DNA of 64,000 nucleotides from Pomacea canaliculata (Eukaryota > Mollusca > Gastropoda > Architaenioglossa > Ampullariidae). The number at the start of each line of letters is the position of its first letter. Within the stretch, counting starts at the first letter, position 1. The stretch spans positions 14,527,188-14,591,187 of the forward strand of contig NC_037600.1 of NCBI RefSeq assembly GCF_003073045.1, given 5' to 3'. The position numbers and the translations under genes were made by a program. Shown piece after piece: positions 24,501 through 37,392 of this stretch. Below the pieces are notes generated by a model. It had not been told where the DNA came from. It did no database searches and worked only from the letters and a program-made list of their open reading frames with translations.

Positions 24501-25170
24501 ATTCTTTAGGTTTAAGTTTTGGGGTTTTCTTTTTTCTTTTGGTCCGGTATATATTATAAAAGTTAGCAGCAGGCATTTTAATGCTTATTTCTGAAGACAG
24601 TACGTGAATAAACTGATATGATTGGCCAAAAGGTGTGAATGTCTTCTGTTTTCTAGTTCATGCTTTAGTCATTCTACTTTTGCCTCCACCATAAAATTAA
24701 TATCAGTTACTGTTTTGATTATTTTGTCATGTTGCATTTTTAAAGAGGTTTGTGAGACGCACAGACGTTGCGTATAAGAAAATTTATACAGTTCCTGGCT
24801 CATAGACTGCTTGTGGCATGGGTTGGAGAAAGGAGATAATATAGGAAAAATAACACGTTCTGTCTTCCAAAGTTTGCGAAAATTTATGAGAAACTCAACT
24901 GACGAATGACAGATCCTTATTTAAAGACCAGAGTAATGAACTGTTTCAGTGAGGTCTCCTTTCATGAAAAGTTTCTTTTCTTCAGTTTCACAGAGTGCTG
25001 AAGTGCTAATGTTACTTTGAAAAAAATGTGAAGAAGCTAACATATTTGGAAAAAAGAAGCTGAAGTGGTTTTGAAAATAAATAGCGAATTTAAAATGTTT
25101 GCTTGAGAGTATTTTCTTCGTGTTTCAATAATATACAAACAGAACAATAAAGTGCAATGCTGTCAACATT
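21531..25170 (+). other. Probable long 3'UTR or unannotated AT-rich interval after the coiled-coil gene
   Basis: AT-rich, without coding exons, splice-site pairs or recognised repeats. AATAAA hexamers occur at 21857-21862 and near 23842, 24607, 25074 and 25146, so the coiled-coil mRNA could end early or carry a 3'UTR of up to about 3.6 kb. A GA run at about 22056-22090 is the only obvious simple repeat. Confidence 0.35.
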
Positions 25171-25248
25171 TTATTGAATGGTGTTTTGTGAATTAATGGA
25201 GGCATGAAAGGGATGGGAACAGGAGAAGAGAAAGATACAAAAGGATTT

Positions 25249-25335
25249 AACTATGATGATGATGATGATGTAGTTTTGTAGCGCGCTAGTATCCGCATCA
25301 CAAAGATGCGCTCAATGCGCGGTGATCCCATGACA
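25249..25335 (+). repeat. Dispersed repeat C, copy 1, with GAT microsatellite at its 5' end
   Basis: A (GAT)n run leads into ttttgtagcgcgctagtatc and cacaaagatgcgctcaatgc. Related copies lie at about 57346-57440 (+) and 56245-56360 (-), each also bordered by an ATT or GAT microsatellite. It may extend further right; the family is unknown to me. Confidence 0.6.
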
Positions 25336-26279
25336 TGAGAGAAAGAAAAAATTAGAGTAGCGGTGTACCAAGCTGGAATTTTCCCCAAATGTGAAGCGCA
25401 CAAGCTTAAAAATAAAGTATCTCACACTGACGTCGACTTACAGTAGTGCACGAACTTCTATCCCACGTCCATGAGTAGTGCAAACAATGTAAGGGAAGTA
25501 ATGAGGTACACTAGCTATCTGGTTAAGCATTCGCAGTTGCTTCCCTTGCATCATCCTCGCTTTAAAACATACTTCAACAAACAGATCATGGCTTTCCTTG
25601 CCTTCTGTTATTACAGCAAATTTATTCAGCCATTTAAAATTTTGTTAGTTTATCCAAGATGCCCATAACAGTGACAACGTGCACAAATGCTGGGCAATTT
25701 ATATTGAGTCATGCAGCATGGCAACATAATAGGTTTCAAGCAATTCTATTGCAGACGCCATGCACTGCATGACTCCACCGTTCCACATTCCCCATAAATC
25801 ACATATACACTCCCCATCCTCCATTAAGATGACATCACTGAGCGGCTAAAGCATGTCTCCCTCAAACTGACTTTTTAAAAGTCATTTCCCGTGAATAGCG
25901 ATGATTCATGGGCAGGATACCTGCTGTATATTATAAAAGTTTCATGGTTTTGATGATCAGCGTAAGTTATAAAAAATGTATAAAAACTGTTCGGATGTTT
26001 TTTACATAAAAAGAGTAAAAGCTTCTAGAAATTACAACTTGCAACACTGGGATGTTTACATAGTGATTTTAAACAGAATGTGATAACGCATTCAAGCAAA
26101 CTCTTTTTGACAGAGTATACTTTATTTACTCGCAGACATTTGACTTCGTCCAATGTGACTTCACTGAACGAGACACATATGGACATTCAACACTCAGTAA
26201 CTTTAAGTGGGAGATGCATTTTTATGTTTGAACTGCTCACATCCTCGTGTATGCCTTTGACTTGTCTTTTGTAAAATTC

Positions 26280-26690
26280 TCTCGTCCGGCTATCGTTTGT
26301 ATCTTATCAACAAACTCCAGCAACTCTACATGATCTGCAGCACGAGTCATACTCTAGGCACGCAAGCGAGATCATCAAAATATGTTTTCCGTCTTCTCCA
26401 CTAGCTTCCATAAACTAGAAATAATTTCTTCAATCTGCTTCAGGCTCTGCTCCTATTTTCACTTCTATGACCTCTGAACTGCTTACAACCCTAGCAGACA
26501 TCTTCATTCTTCTGCCTCCTTTCCCTTCCCAGAATCAGGACGAAAACATTTGGTGAAGACATGTTTGCCCATTCAGCATCATCTTGTTGGAGCTCCCTTC
26601 TTCGTGTGATACGCCACCAGCACACGATCGAGCCATTCAAGCATGCCCTTAAAACGCACATATTCGAGAAACATTTTATTTGTAGTTTCT
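26280..26690 (+). mobile_element. LINE fragment (3' end of the reverse-transcriptase ORF), degenerate
   Basis: Interrupted translation on + gives YRLYLINKLQQLYMI and later RTKTFGEDMFAHSASSCW, SLLRVIRHQHTIEPFKH and LKTHIFEKHF. This is the familiar C-terminal pattern of non-LTR retrotransposon ORF2 proteins (RTKTxGxRSFSxxxPxxWNxLP, then FKxxLKTHLF). Stops and small indels show it is an old 5'-truncated copy. Confidence 0.7.
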
Positions 26691-27671
26691 GGTCAGGGAC
26701 ACCGTAATTTGTTGGACCTTCCCACTCGACGCGGCCAGCGTTTGATCTAGCCCTAACTCTAACTTTAGTTAATTCTATAGATTCTTCTAGTAGTCAAGAC
26801 TTCAACAAGATTGAATGGAATTCATTTTGGTGAAGAGACTGAAACTGAAGATTCAAGGACCCACCTGTCATGTCTAGACGTGATTCACCTTCATTTCGCC
26901 AGGTTTCGGCAAATGGCAGCAAGTAAGTATCCCTGGGTAACCGGAAGTTGCGTACCCACACGTCAAACTCGTCGCTGACCTCAGAATGAGCTCATTAATG
27001 ACGTAGCAACGTTACCAAGCTACCCGATCTCGGAAACAATTAGACTTACAAGCACCAAGACAGAAAAGCTACTGACCATTGGCGATTCATAATGTATAGG
27101 AGCAAAAATGTTTTTCAGAAAATGATTTTAGAAAACTGCTTAGACTTTTTGAAGACATAGCGTCGACATTTTAATCTGTGGTGCATATATTGGATTGGGA
27201 ACAGTTTATTATACGACGATATCGCTTTGTGGATAGTACTAATTAACGTAAGTACACGTTCAATTTATACTCCATAATTGATTCTTTATATGCTTGGTTG
27301 TAACTGCAATGGATATGCAGTTTGTGTCTGTGTTCATCATTGACTGAACTTTACTTTCTGATGTGTTTCTGTGACCGACTGTAGGAATCATGTTCTGTTC
27401 TTTAACCATTCTTCTGCCAGCGTCCGCCATTCATTTTTCAGCTTCAGGGCATAGTACGTACAGAAACATTAACCTCTCACTGGAACATTTTGCTACCATG
27501 CAGTTCTTGTAATTATCAATGACTTTGATGCACGACAATTATTCTGGTTTCCCTGTATCTTTTCCAGCTCCTTGTTCCAAGATCTACTGTTTAGTCTTTA
27601 AAAACAGTCTTTGTATTTGTGTATCTTAAGTTATGGACGATGATTTGCTCTGTGGACAAGAACTAATTCTA

Positions 27672-27741
27672 GTTATTATATTATATTATATTATATTATA
27701 TTATATTATATTATATTATATTATATTATATTATATTATAT
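27672..27741 (+). repeat. (TATTA)n microsatellite
   Basis: About 14 near-perfect pentamer units. Confidence 0.95.
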
Positions 27742-27875
27742 AATCTACTTTTATACGAGCATAATAATGCTTTGTGAATCTGAACTACGAGCTTTAGATC
27801 TGTACCTCCATCTTGCACATCCTAATCTGTGAAAAATGATGAGCAGTTGAAACCCTTAACACTGCACACTATTTT

Positions 27876-28018
27876 ATACACACTATTATATACACACAGT
27901 TATATACACACTATTATATATGCACTCCTATATACACAGTCCTGTATATACAATTATATAGACATTATTATATAGACATTATTATATACACACTATTATA
28001 TACACACTATTATATCGA
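27876..28018 (+). repeat. Minisatellite with unit near ACACACTATTATAT
   Basis: About nine variable units of 14-17 bp, differing mainly at the junction (cactattatatacac, gacattattatatag). It sits about 290 bp upstream of the first small-paralogue gene. Confidence 0.85.
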
Positions 28019-28307
28019 TGGATTTCTCTTCTGACCGCTTAAGACCTCATTAGGTTTCAAATAAGCATTTTGCACGCAGACCGATGAGTGGCCGAAATAA
28101 AAAGAAAGACCTAGACCTATTAGATCCACTATATGACTGGGCGTGGTGGGGACAGGATCATTTGCAGCCTGGATAAGATATACTAATTAGGACTCGCAAT
28201 CGCATGCTACACTACACAGCCAAAACAAAAAAGTATGCCAACATTTCATTATAGAAATGCCTTTTTTATTTTTTTATTTTTTTTTTTACAAAAATCAGAT
28301 AGATACC

Positions 28308-28580
28308 ATGAACGACCAGGAGGTGAAGAAAGGAGAAGTGAATGACAGCAATTCTAATAGTCAGAGCAGCTCGTTAGCTCACAGAAAAACCTTTTACGAG
28401 GGAAAGTACAGTCAGCTGCTGGAGAGGCGGGACTGGTTCAAACCCAATCTGCTGACCAGCCTGGTGTGGGAAAAGCACATCAAGGAGGTGTCCACCCGCG
28501 TTTCACAACCCACCATGAGTTCCAAAATTCGGCAAGTGGGTCGTAAGAAACCGTACGATGTCTACTTCTGCTGTGCTTAG
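28308..28580 (+). CDS. Small basic protein, paralogue 1 of a tandem pair (unrecognised family)
   Basis: The frame encodes 90 residues from ATG 28308 (gataccATGA) to TAG 28578-28580. The N-terminus is polar and Ser/Asn-rich (NDSNSNSQSSSLAH). The core YSQLLERRDWFKPNLL, then TSLVWEKHIKEV, aligns with YKKLLMPRDALKPRML, then WSLVLEKHLKEM, in the gene at 31093. There is no signal peptide or membrane segment, and it is rich in Lys/Arg. A strong acceptor (poly-T then aaaatcag, ending 28298) lies 9 bp before the ATG, so the whole CDS sits in one exon behind a non-coding 5' exon, as in its paralogue. AATAAA at 28695-28700 gives a compact 3'UTR. Function is unknown. Confidence 0.7.
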   Translation: MNDQEVKKGEVNDSNSNSQSSSLAHRKTFYEGKYSQLLERRDWFKPNLLTSLVWEKHIKEVSTRVSQPTMSSKIRQVGRKKPYDVYFCCA

Positions 28581-28694
28581 TGCACAAGATGTTGAACAAT
28601 GACCTATTAGGTATTTATTATAATTTTTATGCTTACTGATGTATGATGTGTGTATTTCATATTTTTGTAGGGTTTTTTTTATTAACGTTACGCA

Positions 28695-28700
28695 AATAAA
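28695..28700 (+). terminator. Polyadenylation signal of small paralogue 1
   Basis: AATAAA lies 115 bp after the stop codon and is followed by T-rich sequence. Confidence 0.65.
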
Positions 28701-29229
28701 CGTATTTTGAATTTACATTATTTTCATTTCTTCGGCGATCACGAAATGTTGCATCAGTTGGGAGTGCGTGACTTCTGGATTGTTGTTTTTTTTTTTATGT
28801 TGTTGAGGTGGTCATGGTGGTGGTGGTAGTCTTATAATTTTTTATTGACCATTTACAACATCTCTCTACAGATCTCTATTACACGTTCGTTTCCTTTCGA
28901 AGGATATGTGCGTGTGTGTGTGTGCTTGCACGCGAGCTTTTGTTTGAATATGTGTATACTCATGAGTACAGGTGTTTTTTTTTTTAACTGTTGGGATTCA
29001 CTTTAGTTTTGGGAAGTTTAACAGCTTCTGTACCCTGTGTGAAATTTATCAAACACATCAAGAATGTTGTCGCCGTCATATCATCATCATCATCGTCATC
29101 ATCATTGGAGTGGTTTTATTTTATATCCTGGAAGTCAGTTCACACGTTACGGCATTCTGTCCAATGGAGAACACAAGGGAGAAAAAGAAACCATTACATC
29201 ATTTCCGTTGCCATGCCAACGAGTTTTGA

Positions 29230-29365
29230 GGTCACGGAAACTGTGGATGACGTCATTATCATGTGACGCAATTCCTGCGAGTTGAATCCACAGGCAGACG
29301 ATATCTGCTGTCGCTCTCTCGCTCCGTGCGGGCGCAGCAACATTATCTAGTCTCCTGGGCGACAC
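29230..29365 (+). promoter_or_regulatory. CpG-richer promoter-like patch with CRE octamer
   Basis: TGACGTCA at 29248-29255, with a second CRE-like half (atgtgacgcaa) close by, then a CpG-rich run (gctccgtgcgggcgcagcaa). It lies about 1.7 kb upstream of the exon that begins at 31031, so it may hold the 5' end of the second small-paralogue gene. This is inference only. Confidence 0.3.
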
Positions 29366-29505
29366 TAAACATTAGCTGCATTTAGTGCCAGTGAATGTCT
29401 CAACCTCAGGATCATCCAGGTGCAGGTCAAAAGTGAGGAGTTCTCCTGATTTAAGTTCAATGCAATCGTTGTGAAGGTCTGGCGACATCTTACGAGATCT
29501 GCTGC

Positions 29506-29600
29506 TTGGTTGGTTAGTTGGTTGGTTGGTTGGTTTGTTTGTTTGTTTGTTTGTTTGTTTGTTTGTTTATTTGTGTGTGTTTGTTTGTTTCTTTGTTTTT
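29506..29600 (+). repeat. GGTT/GTTT microsatellite
   Basis: Tandem ggtt units run into gttt units and then a GT run. The open frame across it is low-complexity. Confidence 0.9.
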
Positions 29601-30457
29601 CTTTTAAGACACGACTGATAACACGACACGAAACGACAGATAAGACGATATGACACAGAATCTAGTCTTTGTCTGTCGTGACAATCTGATGATGCTAGAT
29701 GACGTAGACGACAGGTGTGTGCGTTGGGGTGTGTGAACAGCTGAGAACATGTCCGTGTGAGGATGTGCAACCCTGCACGTGCACGTGAGTTCTGACATAC
29801 ACAGGACGTTGCTTGTAGGAGTCTATTTAATTAAGTTCACTTTTAATAATCTTTTAAACGTGCATTCAAACATCTTTCCTCCTTCTAAACACACTACTAA
29901 ACTCTTTTTTTTTCTCTGTCTCTCTGCCTTTTATATCTCTTGATTTATCTATTTTTTGCCGTTTTTGAACATTTTTTTCCCGAATGTAAAATAAAGACGT
30001 GGGCTTGCGAAGTACGCAGTTTACGTACACACGAACTGAGACCGGACGAGGGTGAATGAAAAGGATGATCTAGAAAGTAGATAAAAATCTAATCTAAAGA
30101 ATCGTGCATTGTTCACTGCATATCATGCGAGGAGTGAGTGGGTGACAAAGATAATGACAAACCTTTATTTACGAGAGTAACAGAATAAGCAAAGTTATGT
30201 TGGTTTTTTTTTTATCTAAGATAAGAAAACTGAAACACTACTTCACTATAAAACTGATTTATTAAAGAAAAAAATTCAAATATGTACAAAGATCGGAGTT
30301 GTTGTCAAATTTGACAGGGATTTGTGACTAGGAAATTAGTAAATGATATCCTCGTGCAGTTTTTTTATTGTTAGCATAAGTATTTGAGTGGGATAGAAGG
30401 TCTATGCAAGTGATCAAAGGTTTTGATATGGATGTTTTAGAAATCCTATTTTGAACT

Positions 30458-30526
30458 AGTGAGTGAGTGAGTGAGTGAGTGAGTGAGTGAGTGAGTGAGT
30501 GAGTGAGTGAGTGAGTGAGTGAGTGA
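30458..30526 (+). repeat. (GAGT)n microsatellite
   Basis: About 17 perfect tetramers. Confidence 0.95.
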
Positions 30527-31092
30527 ACAAAACAGGCATTATTTATTACTAATGTACAGTCACAAATGTCATAACTTTAAAAGTAAATAAATAATTCATA
30601 AGTCATAGCATTTTTAGTTCGCTATTTAGAAGTCAGAGCCTTAGATAACACGAAGAAGCGAAGCATTTATTTTCTTTATTTATTCTTTCTTTTTCAGGTT
30701 TACCGTCTGCTAAGAAGAGTTCGCTGTCTTGGCGTTTCTGAAGCGACTGGGTGGCAGAAGGGAGACCCTGTCTACCCAGCTGTGAGGTCACGTGGTAAAA
30801 TTACTGTCCTAGGACTTGCCAAGTGTCAGGTCAAGTTTTGATATTACGTGAGTTTTGCGATCAAACTATGATGTAACAAACAATTAACGCTAACTATCCG
30901 AAAAGATGCGTTTACAAATGGTTAACCTCCTTGTTGCCAGTTTGCTCCTTGCTTTTTAAGAAAAAATTCAAGTTACAAAAGTTTGTTTTCAGCAACGACA
31001 TCAACAACCTTGCATCTTTTTTTTCTCCAGTTATCAACTTTCGCCTGAAGTTTGTGGACGCCGTTCTTTGAGTCATTCGGAAAGTCTCAGCG

Positions 31093-31398
31093 ATGTCGTT
31101 GCCACCTTTGACCCGCCATAACAAGGCCCGCGTGATGGACCGCGACAGACGTGATGATCCCTACAGGCCCGACCTGCGGCCCCAACACCAGGTCTCAGCG
31201 CCGTTCCGCTCGAAATCTCACTACTGCATTGTGTACAAGAAGCTGTTGATGCCAAGAGACGCACTGAAGCCCCGGATGCTGTGGAGCCTGGTGTTGGAGA
31301 AGCATCTGAAGGAAATGTTATACGAGCACTGCCGAGCTACCAAGAACTCCCAGATGAAGTACACTCGCCGTGTCCTGCCTCGTCAGATTTATATTTGA
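31093..31398 (+). CDS. Small basic protein, paralogue 2 of the tandem pair (unrecognised family)
   Basis: The frame encodes 101 residues, ATG 31093 to TGA 31396-31398. The N-terminal half is very basic and acidic-mixed (VMDRDRRDDPYRPDLRPQ). The C-terminal half carries YKKLLMPRDALKPRML, then WSLVLEKHLKEM, shared with the gene at 28308 (Y..LL..RD..KP..L, then SLV.EKH.KE), and ends in a basic tail (KYTRRVLPRQIYI). An acceptor ttttctccag ends at 31030, giving the same layout as paralogue 1: one coding exon with a short leader behind a spliced non-coding exon. There is no signal or membrane segment. Codon usage is GC-richer than the surrounding DNA, supporting real coding. Function is unknown; DNA/RNA- or filament-associated roles would only be guesses from charge. 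Confidence 0.75.
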   Translation: MSLPPLTRHNKARVMDRDRRDDPYRPDLRPQHQVSAPFRSKSHYCIVYKKLLMPRDALKPRMLWSLVLEKHLKEMLYEHCRATKNSQMKYTRRVLPRQIYI

Positions 31399-31889
31399 TG
31401 TACCGTGAGTCCCCGTGCTGTAGTCAATCTGAGGTCCGGGTTTTTTATTTCTTCTCTCATTCCACATCAATCTCCACCCCTAAAAAAAGACACAGGAACA
31501 AATGTAAGTCTCTGAAAGTAAGTTTGCATCTGACTGCATGAACCAATACCTATCCTCCCTCCTCCAACCCTGATTTGCCCCAAAATTTCTTGTCTCAATC
31601 TTTCACGTTCCTTCTCCTCCATCTTTTTTCGTCTATTTAATACTTAGATAATGAAAAGAGGACAAAAAAAAAAAAAAATTCACTGACTCAATTCCATACC
31701 AAAAATTATCTCACTCTACCAAACACAGTATAAGTAACGGAGACTCGCCACATTAAAAATTTTAAATTAATTTTAACATGCATGTCGATAGCGGTGCAAA
31801 TAATTCTCTTACCGTAATCACAAATATCAACAACAACAAAAATTAAACAATTTTTTCAATTATAAACTAGTATTGAGTTTCTTTCCTGC

Positions 31890-31895
31890 AATAAA
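31890..31895 (+). terminator. Polyadenylation signal of small paralogue 2
   Basis: AATAAA lies about 490 bp after the stop codon; the interval is non-coding. Confidence 0.5.
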
Positions 31896-34800
31896 CAGCT
31901 GGAGCTGGAGAACAAAAGAACTGTTTGTGAATGTGTACTCAAAGAAAAATCAGTCGCTGAATGTTCGAATCTTGCAGACATTTGCTGTAGTCACGTGACG
32001 CAGCTTCCACACCTTCTTTTTGGACTCGATGTCCTGACACAAGTTTTTACGAAAATTACAGTCGTCACTCTGGAATCGACGTTCCTTGAATCACAAAATA
32101 CTTCCTAAAAGCAGAAACAACTCTAGAGGCTGATACAAAAGTAGGTGTCACCTCCAGGGTAGAGGCGGCTATAGGTCCAGCTACCCAAAACTGTAGACTA
32201 CAGGTAGGGAGTGACATCAGATCATCTACGTAGCTTTACTTTCTGGTTCGCGATTTAATGGCAGACGAAATGTACAGAAGCTGTACAATAGCTTATTTTT
32301 CGAGATTATGATAAAGTTCTTTTCAAAACAATTAAAAACGATCCAGAGGCGCAATCATTTAGGGGTGGGAGGTGCGATGCTGGTCCGCTGGTTGTTTTTT
32401 TTTGTTTTTTGTTGTTTTTGTTGTTTTTTTTTAAAGTGATGAATGACTTTGGATAAAAATATAAATTCAATAACATAACCTTTCCTCTGCTTGTAGGTAT
32501 ACAACCAGGCGAACTGGGAAGTTGCTTAGTACGCAATCATTGAGGGGTAGAGGGGTTGCAGAGATGGGTTTTGTTAATATAAGTGACTGATGATGCTGCT
32601 AGGACTGTTTTGTAGCAGATACCCGAGTGATTAGAGTCCTGGCATAGTGCTTTACATAAATCATACATAGACTAAATCAACAACCATGCATCCGTATTCG
32701 CATATTACAGACACACTTCTACAACACACTCACACACACACACACACACACTCACACACACAAAGTAAATTACAGACATGCGTTATGCACTCTCAGGGTC
32801 AGGACAGGGTCACAGAGAATCACCGATTCTGAAAAGATTAAAGACTTAAAGGTGGTAAGAGAATCAACGTGGAGTCATTCAACCATGCACTGATGCACCT
32901 CCTTATGACGCGAAAGTTCTGAACCGTTCCATCAACAGTCCGGTGTGTTCAAACAATATTCCTATTAATGTGCGATGAAACAAATAATTCAATTCCTTAA
33001 TTAAGCTATCAAATGTTTTATTGCTAAGTCTGCCGTCCGATACCATCTGGATAGTTATCAAGTAATGAGATTCACAGATGTAATTTATTATGGAAGCCTT
33101 ACTTGTAAAACTGTTGTAAAGACAGCTTTTTCCGTCTTATTTCTCCTCTAGTTGTTCTCTCTCTGTCTCTTCTCTCGTCTTTTTCAGGTATTTCTTCCTT
33201 TCCTCTTTCCTTCAGGTTTTCCGTTCAGTGTCATAGAGAAATGTTTTTGTGTTCACGACGATTTTGTGACGATGCATAAATTAGATAAAAATTAATCGTA
33301 TGTTTGTCGCGAACTATGCAAATGTCTAGGGGCGAGAAACGGTCAATGTTTTTTTTTTTATGACGATGATATTAGAGAAAATATCTTTTTGTTTTATCAT
33401 ATATTTGCTAGATATTTGTCTATAAATATGAAAAAAAAAATAGTTCTCTTTTCTCACATGACAATTTAAATAACGTGAGTAGGCTTACATAATACCAGGA
33501 AGATTATCGCAGTTTGACATCCACACGCCATGGACGTGTCTCTCTGAACTGCTGCCTGTTGGCCGAGAATTACTCAGGTCTGTAAGGTCTCAGCGAACCA
33601 TTTAAAGTCAACAATGGATTTACAATAAATTTGTACTCAGCGTGACCAACCCCGTCGTCATTAACAGCATCATCACACCGCTCCTTCAATGAGAACACCT
33701 GCTCCACCTGGCCTGCAATGCTTTATTGCAATGCATCAATCGTTGATGAGTGTTCAACAGGTAGTACAGAGAAAATAAGTTACTGTCTGGGTTGTTATTG
33801 TCTTTCTGGCTTGAAACCTGCAAAAAAAAAAAAAAAGGAACCACCTGCGACCACTGATTGATATTCTGCACTCACCTTGCGTTTGAAATGACAGTGTGTT
33901 TGATGTGAGCTGTCCACCTGTAATCACAATAATAAACATGTGACGTATAGAGCTCATAATGACACCACGCCTTTATCCCATCATCACCTCCCACCTCACC
34001 ACACAAACATGCTACAAAGGAAACAGCTTTGACGACGCATTGACGATATTCATCACTTTATCGAACAAGAGAGATCTCAAAAGGGATGAATAACAAACAT
34101 TATTTCCGTCTCACGTCGCTGGATCACTGCCTTCTTCATTCCTCCATTCGGTTCTTTCGATGAGCTCTGTCAGGCCTCCTGTGAACTTCACTTATTTTAA
34201 GATACTCATCATCGTCGACAACAATTATTTTCAAGCAGCCAGAGAAAGAGAGAGAATCAAGAGAATAATGAAGGTCGCTGTCGTGACTTTTCTGACTATA
34301 GTCTTGAAGTCTTGAACAATAATAGCAATCCAGTTTTAATGATGCGATATAACCCAAGAATTAAAAAAAACGGAAGAATATTGAGACAATGATGTCCGAC
34401 CAAATGACAGACCACCAAAACCAACAAGCTACCCGTTCTAGAGACGTGACCAAACTGTCATTCACTGAGAGCTGAAGAAAAAGTTTGAATACTACTGCAC
34501 AAAACATTGATAAAAATATATCATACATAACTAACAAATTCAATCACTATTTAAGGAAATTACTAAACCAATACTTCAACAAAATGAGTTCACAGCAAAC
34601 AAAAGTAATGAATAAATGAAGAATAACAAGAAAGAATAAAAGAAGCTTGATTTCTAGGACACAAAAGTTCACTGGGTCACTGTAAACTGATGGAAAACAC
34701 AGATTGCGGGAGTGGAGAAAAAAAAACTTGTCGCCAACTGAATCCCTGGCGGAGCCCATGAGCCCTAAGGCACGTTACAGTCAGTGTTGACAGTGAACAC

Positions 34801-35231
34801 GACTCAGGACAGAGCTGTGTACTTAGTCCTTAACAGTCCACAGTCTGTGACAAATGTCTGCACAGCAGAGAAAAGACATCTGAATAAGAAAACCATTTTC
34901 TTGTAAACAAAAACCGATCTACCTCTAACATAACTGAAAAACCTTTAGAGATATAATATACCATTAGGAACAAAACAAGATAAGGAGCTAAAAAAAGAAG
35001 ACGGAAGGCCATATTAATGTGAGTAAGTTAAAGACATCAGGAAATTAAATTAGATTATTAATTAAAAGGCACTTGTAGCCCAGTAACTAATGGCGGTGCA
35101 AAAGGTCAGGGGACAGTGTTTATTAACTGTTAGAGGAAGCTCGCTAACGATCGCGGGGTGAGGACGAAAGGAAAACGAGCGACAGCCAAAGATCTCGGCA
35201 GAAGCGAGACAGCGAGATCTCAACCAGGAAA

Positions 35232-35266
35232 TGACGTCAATGCTCAGCCACCATTAAGTGACGTCA
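35232..35266. promoter_or_regulatory. Pair of palindromic CRE octamers 27 bp apart
   Basis: TGACGTCA occurs at 35232-35239 and 35259-35266, separated by an intervening atgctcagccaccatt-type spacer. The surrounding 35.1-35.3 kb is CpG-richer than its neighbourhood. CRE octamers bind CREB/ATF-type bZIP dimers. No gene is identified beside it. Confidence 0.4.
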
Positions 35267-37392
35267 GTAGCCTGGCTCTGTCTCCTCTTGCCTCCCTTTC
35301 CAATATGTTTCTCCTGTTAATGCTCGGGACATTTGTATTAATGGTTTAGTTGGGTTTTTTTTTTCTTTTTTTCTTTCTTTCTTTTTTTTTTTTTTTTTTT
35401 TTTTGTTGTCAGACCTGCTCTTCGTTCTATTTATGGACGCTCCCCAATGGAGTATAATTTGATATGTTTGTTTTAGATCACGACGAGGACGTTAGACACC
35501 CGCGAGTGTGACGCAAGCTATGTCACATCTCAGAGGAAGTTCGTCCACATGTCACCTGCGTCAACGTCGACGATTCCTGTTGTAAAAACGTTTTAGTATC
35601 TGAAGTGAGGTCTGCGGCACTTATCTAGAATCCGGGAAATATACAGCTGCCATAAGATCAACTCACAGAATGGTATACACATATATCAACACACCTACAT
35701 ACACACCTACATACTCACACAAACATGAGAAACACGCTCTCTCTCTCACACACACACACACGAAAGTAGGCGCATGCACACACAAACACATGCACACAAA
35801 CATTTTTTTCTCATCTCTTTGCAAAATCTGTTAACCCACTATTTATTCAAAATTTTCTCTCTGATTAAAACATGAGATAGTTGTGAAGATACTAACGCAG
35901 ATACCACCACGTGCCAGGCCTGGCGAGGAAGCCTGAGGGAGGGTGAGGACGAGGATCTGCTGGAGGCAAAGGTTTGGTGGGGAGGGAAGAATGGCATGTT
36001 TCACAGCCAGAGGCCAGCGACTGACTGGGTCGTCGAGATGTATCTACCCGGGGTTAATGCCGTCACGGACTCGGCAATGGCGCGCCCCTGGTGAGAGGTT
36101 CACCCTGGTCCTCGACAAAGCCTGGTTTTCCATTTATTTTCTCTCTCATGTAAAAGTCACATCCACAAACAATACTGCTCCTCAGTCACCATAAATAGAT
36201 TTTTTGAAATAGAGGTAAAATTCATATTTTGTACTGGTTTAGTACAGAGTAAGTGAAAATATGTCTTCTGTTTTGCTTTGTTGGTTTTGTTCAGCAAGAC
36301 CTTGTGAAGACACCCCTGCAGTTGTCAAACATGGCGACTGGCTGTTGTGTCCTCCCCCTCACCACCATCCGTCATCCAAAAAAGTTCCGAGGACCTCCAC
36401 GAGTGTCCTGGCTGATGGTGACAGAGACGAAGACAAACGCAGTGCCGGGGACATCGTTCACAGGTCACTGACCGCAACCATCGTCACCTTTGTCGTCGTC
36501 GGGATTACTGACAGACATCATCTGGACAGCAACGATCTGTCAGTGTTTTGACACAATTCTTCTTCGCGAACGGACAGTTTGGGTTTCTTCAGCTTGAAGA
36601 GGGATCCTTGTTTTTAAATCACTAACATTCAAACATAAATTACGTAATTAAAGTACATATTATATATACATATATGTGTGTTAATATATATTTTTATATT
36701 CCCAACCTTTTAATGCAAAGAGATCCAGAGCTTTTCTTTTCAATCTAGAAACACAAATTTAAGAAATTTTTAAAAATTGCGTAGGACTTATTAAGATTGG
36801 TGTGGTTCCTAAATTAAGTAACAGAAAAGATAAACAAACAAAATAACTGCATGACTAACGAACTAGAAAACGTGTGTTTTGATAAACTGGTGAGATAAAT
36901 GCTTTTCCAGGTAAGGTGGGAAGAGATCAGCCCCTCCTTTTCCTCCCTCGTGTTCCGTCTCAGACATAAAGACATCAGTCGGTGTCATGGCTGTCCTTTC
37001 TAATGAACTCATGTGAAGTCATGCGGAAGACTTCGCACTAACGAAAGCAAAGTGATATCTGTTAATGAGGACAGACTGATGGGTATTTGCGGGAATGTTT
37101 TCGTAAGCAGGATATTTATCGAGCATATACACCGATTTGAGGCGGTATCGCTTTGAGTCCTGGTCTTTTGTTACTCAGATGAACGCGACATCTCCTGTTT
37201 CCATTCTGCTCCAGGAACTAAGTTCATCAAGCGAAAAAGATACAAGCAATCACTGATAAGCAATGGGTGGGGAATAAGAAGAATTTTTCTGACAAAAACA
37301 AAAAACGACCCTCTACCAATTTAAAAACAAACACATTTAGGTTTTTTACATCGTCAAAATTACTGTTGCTTACTCGACTTACTTTATAACTG

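Noticed and set aside
36261-36551. Open frame MSSVLLCWFCSARPC, possible exon after gttttgttcag at 36295
   Set aside because: The acceptor-like site and codon pattern are suggestive, but no partner exon, known domain or polyadenylation context supports it.
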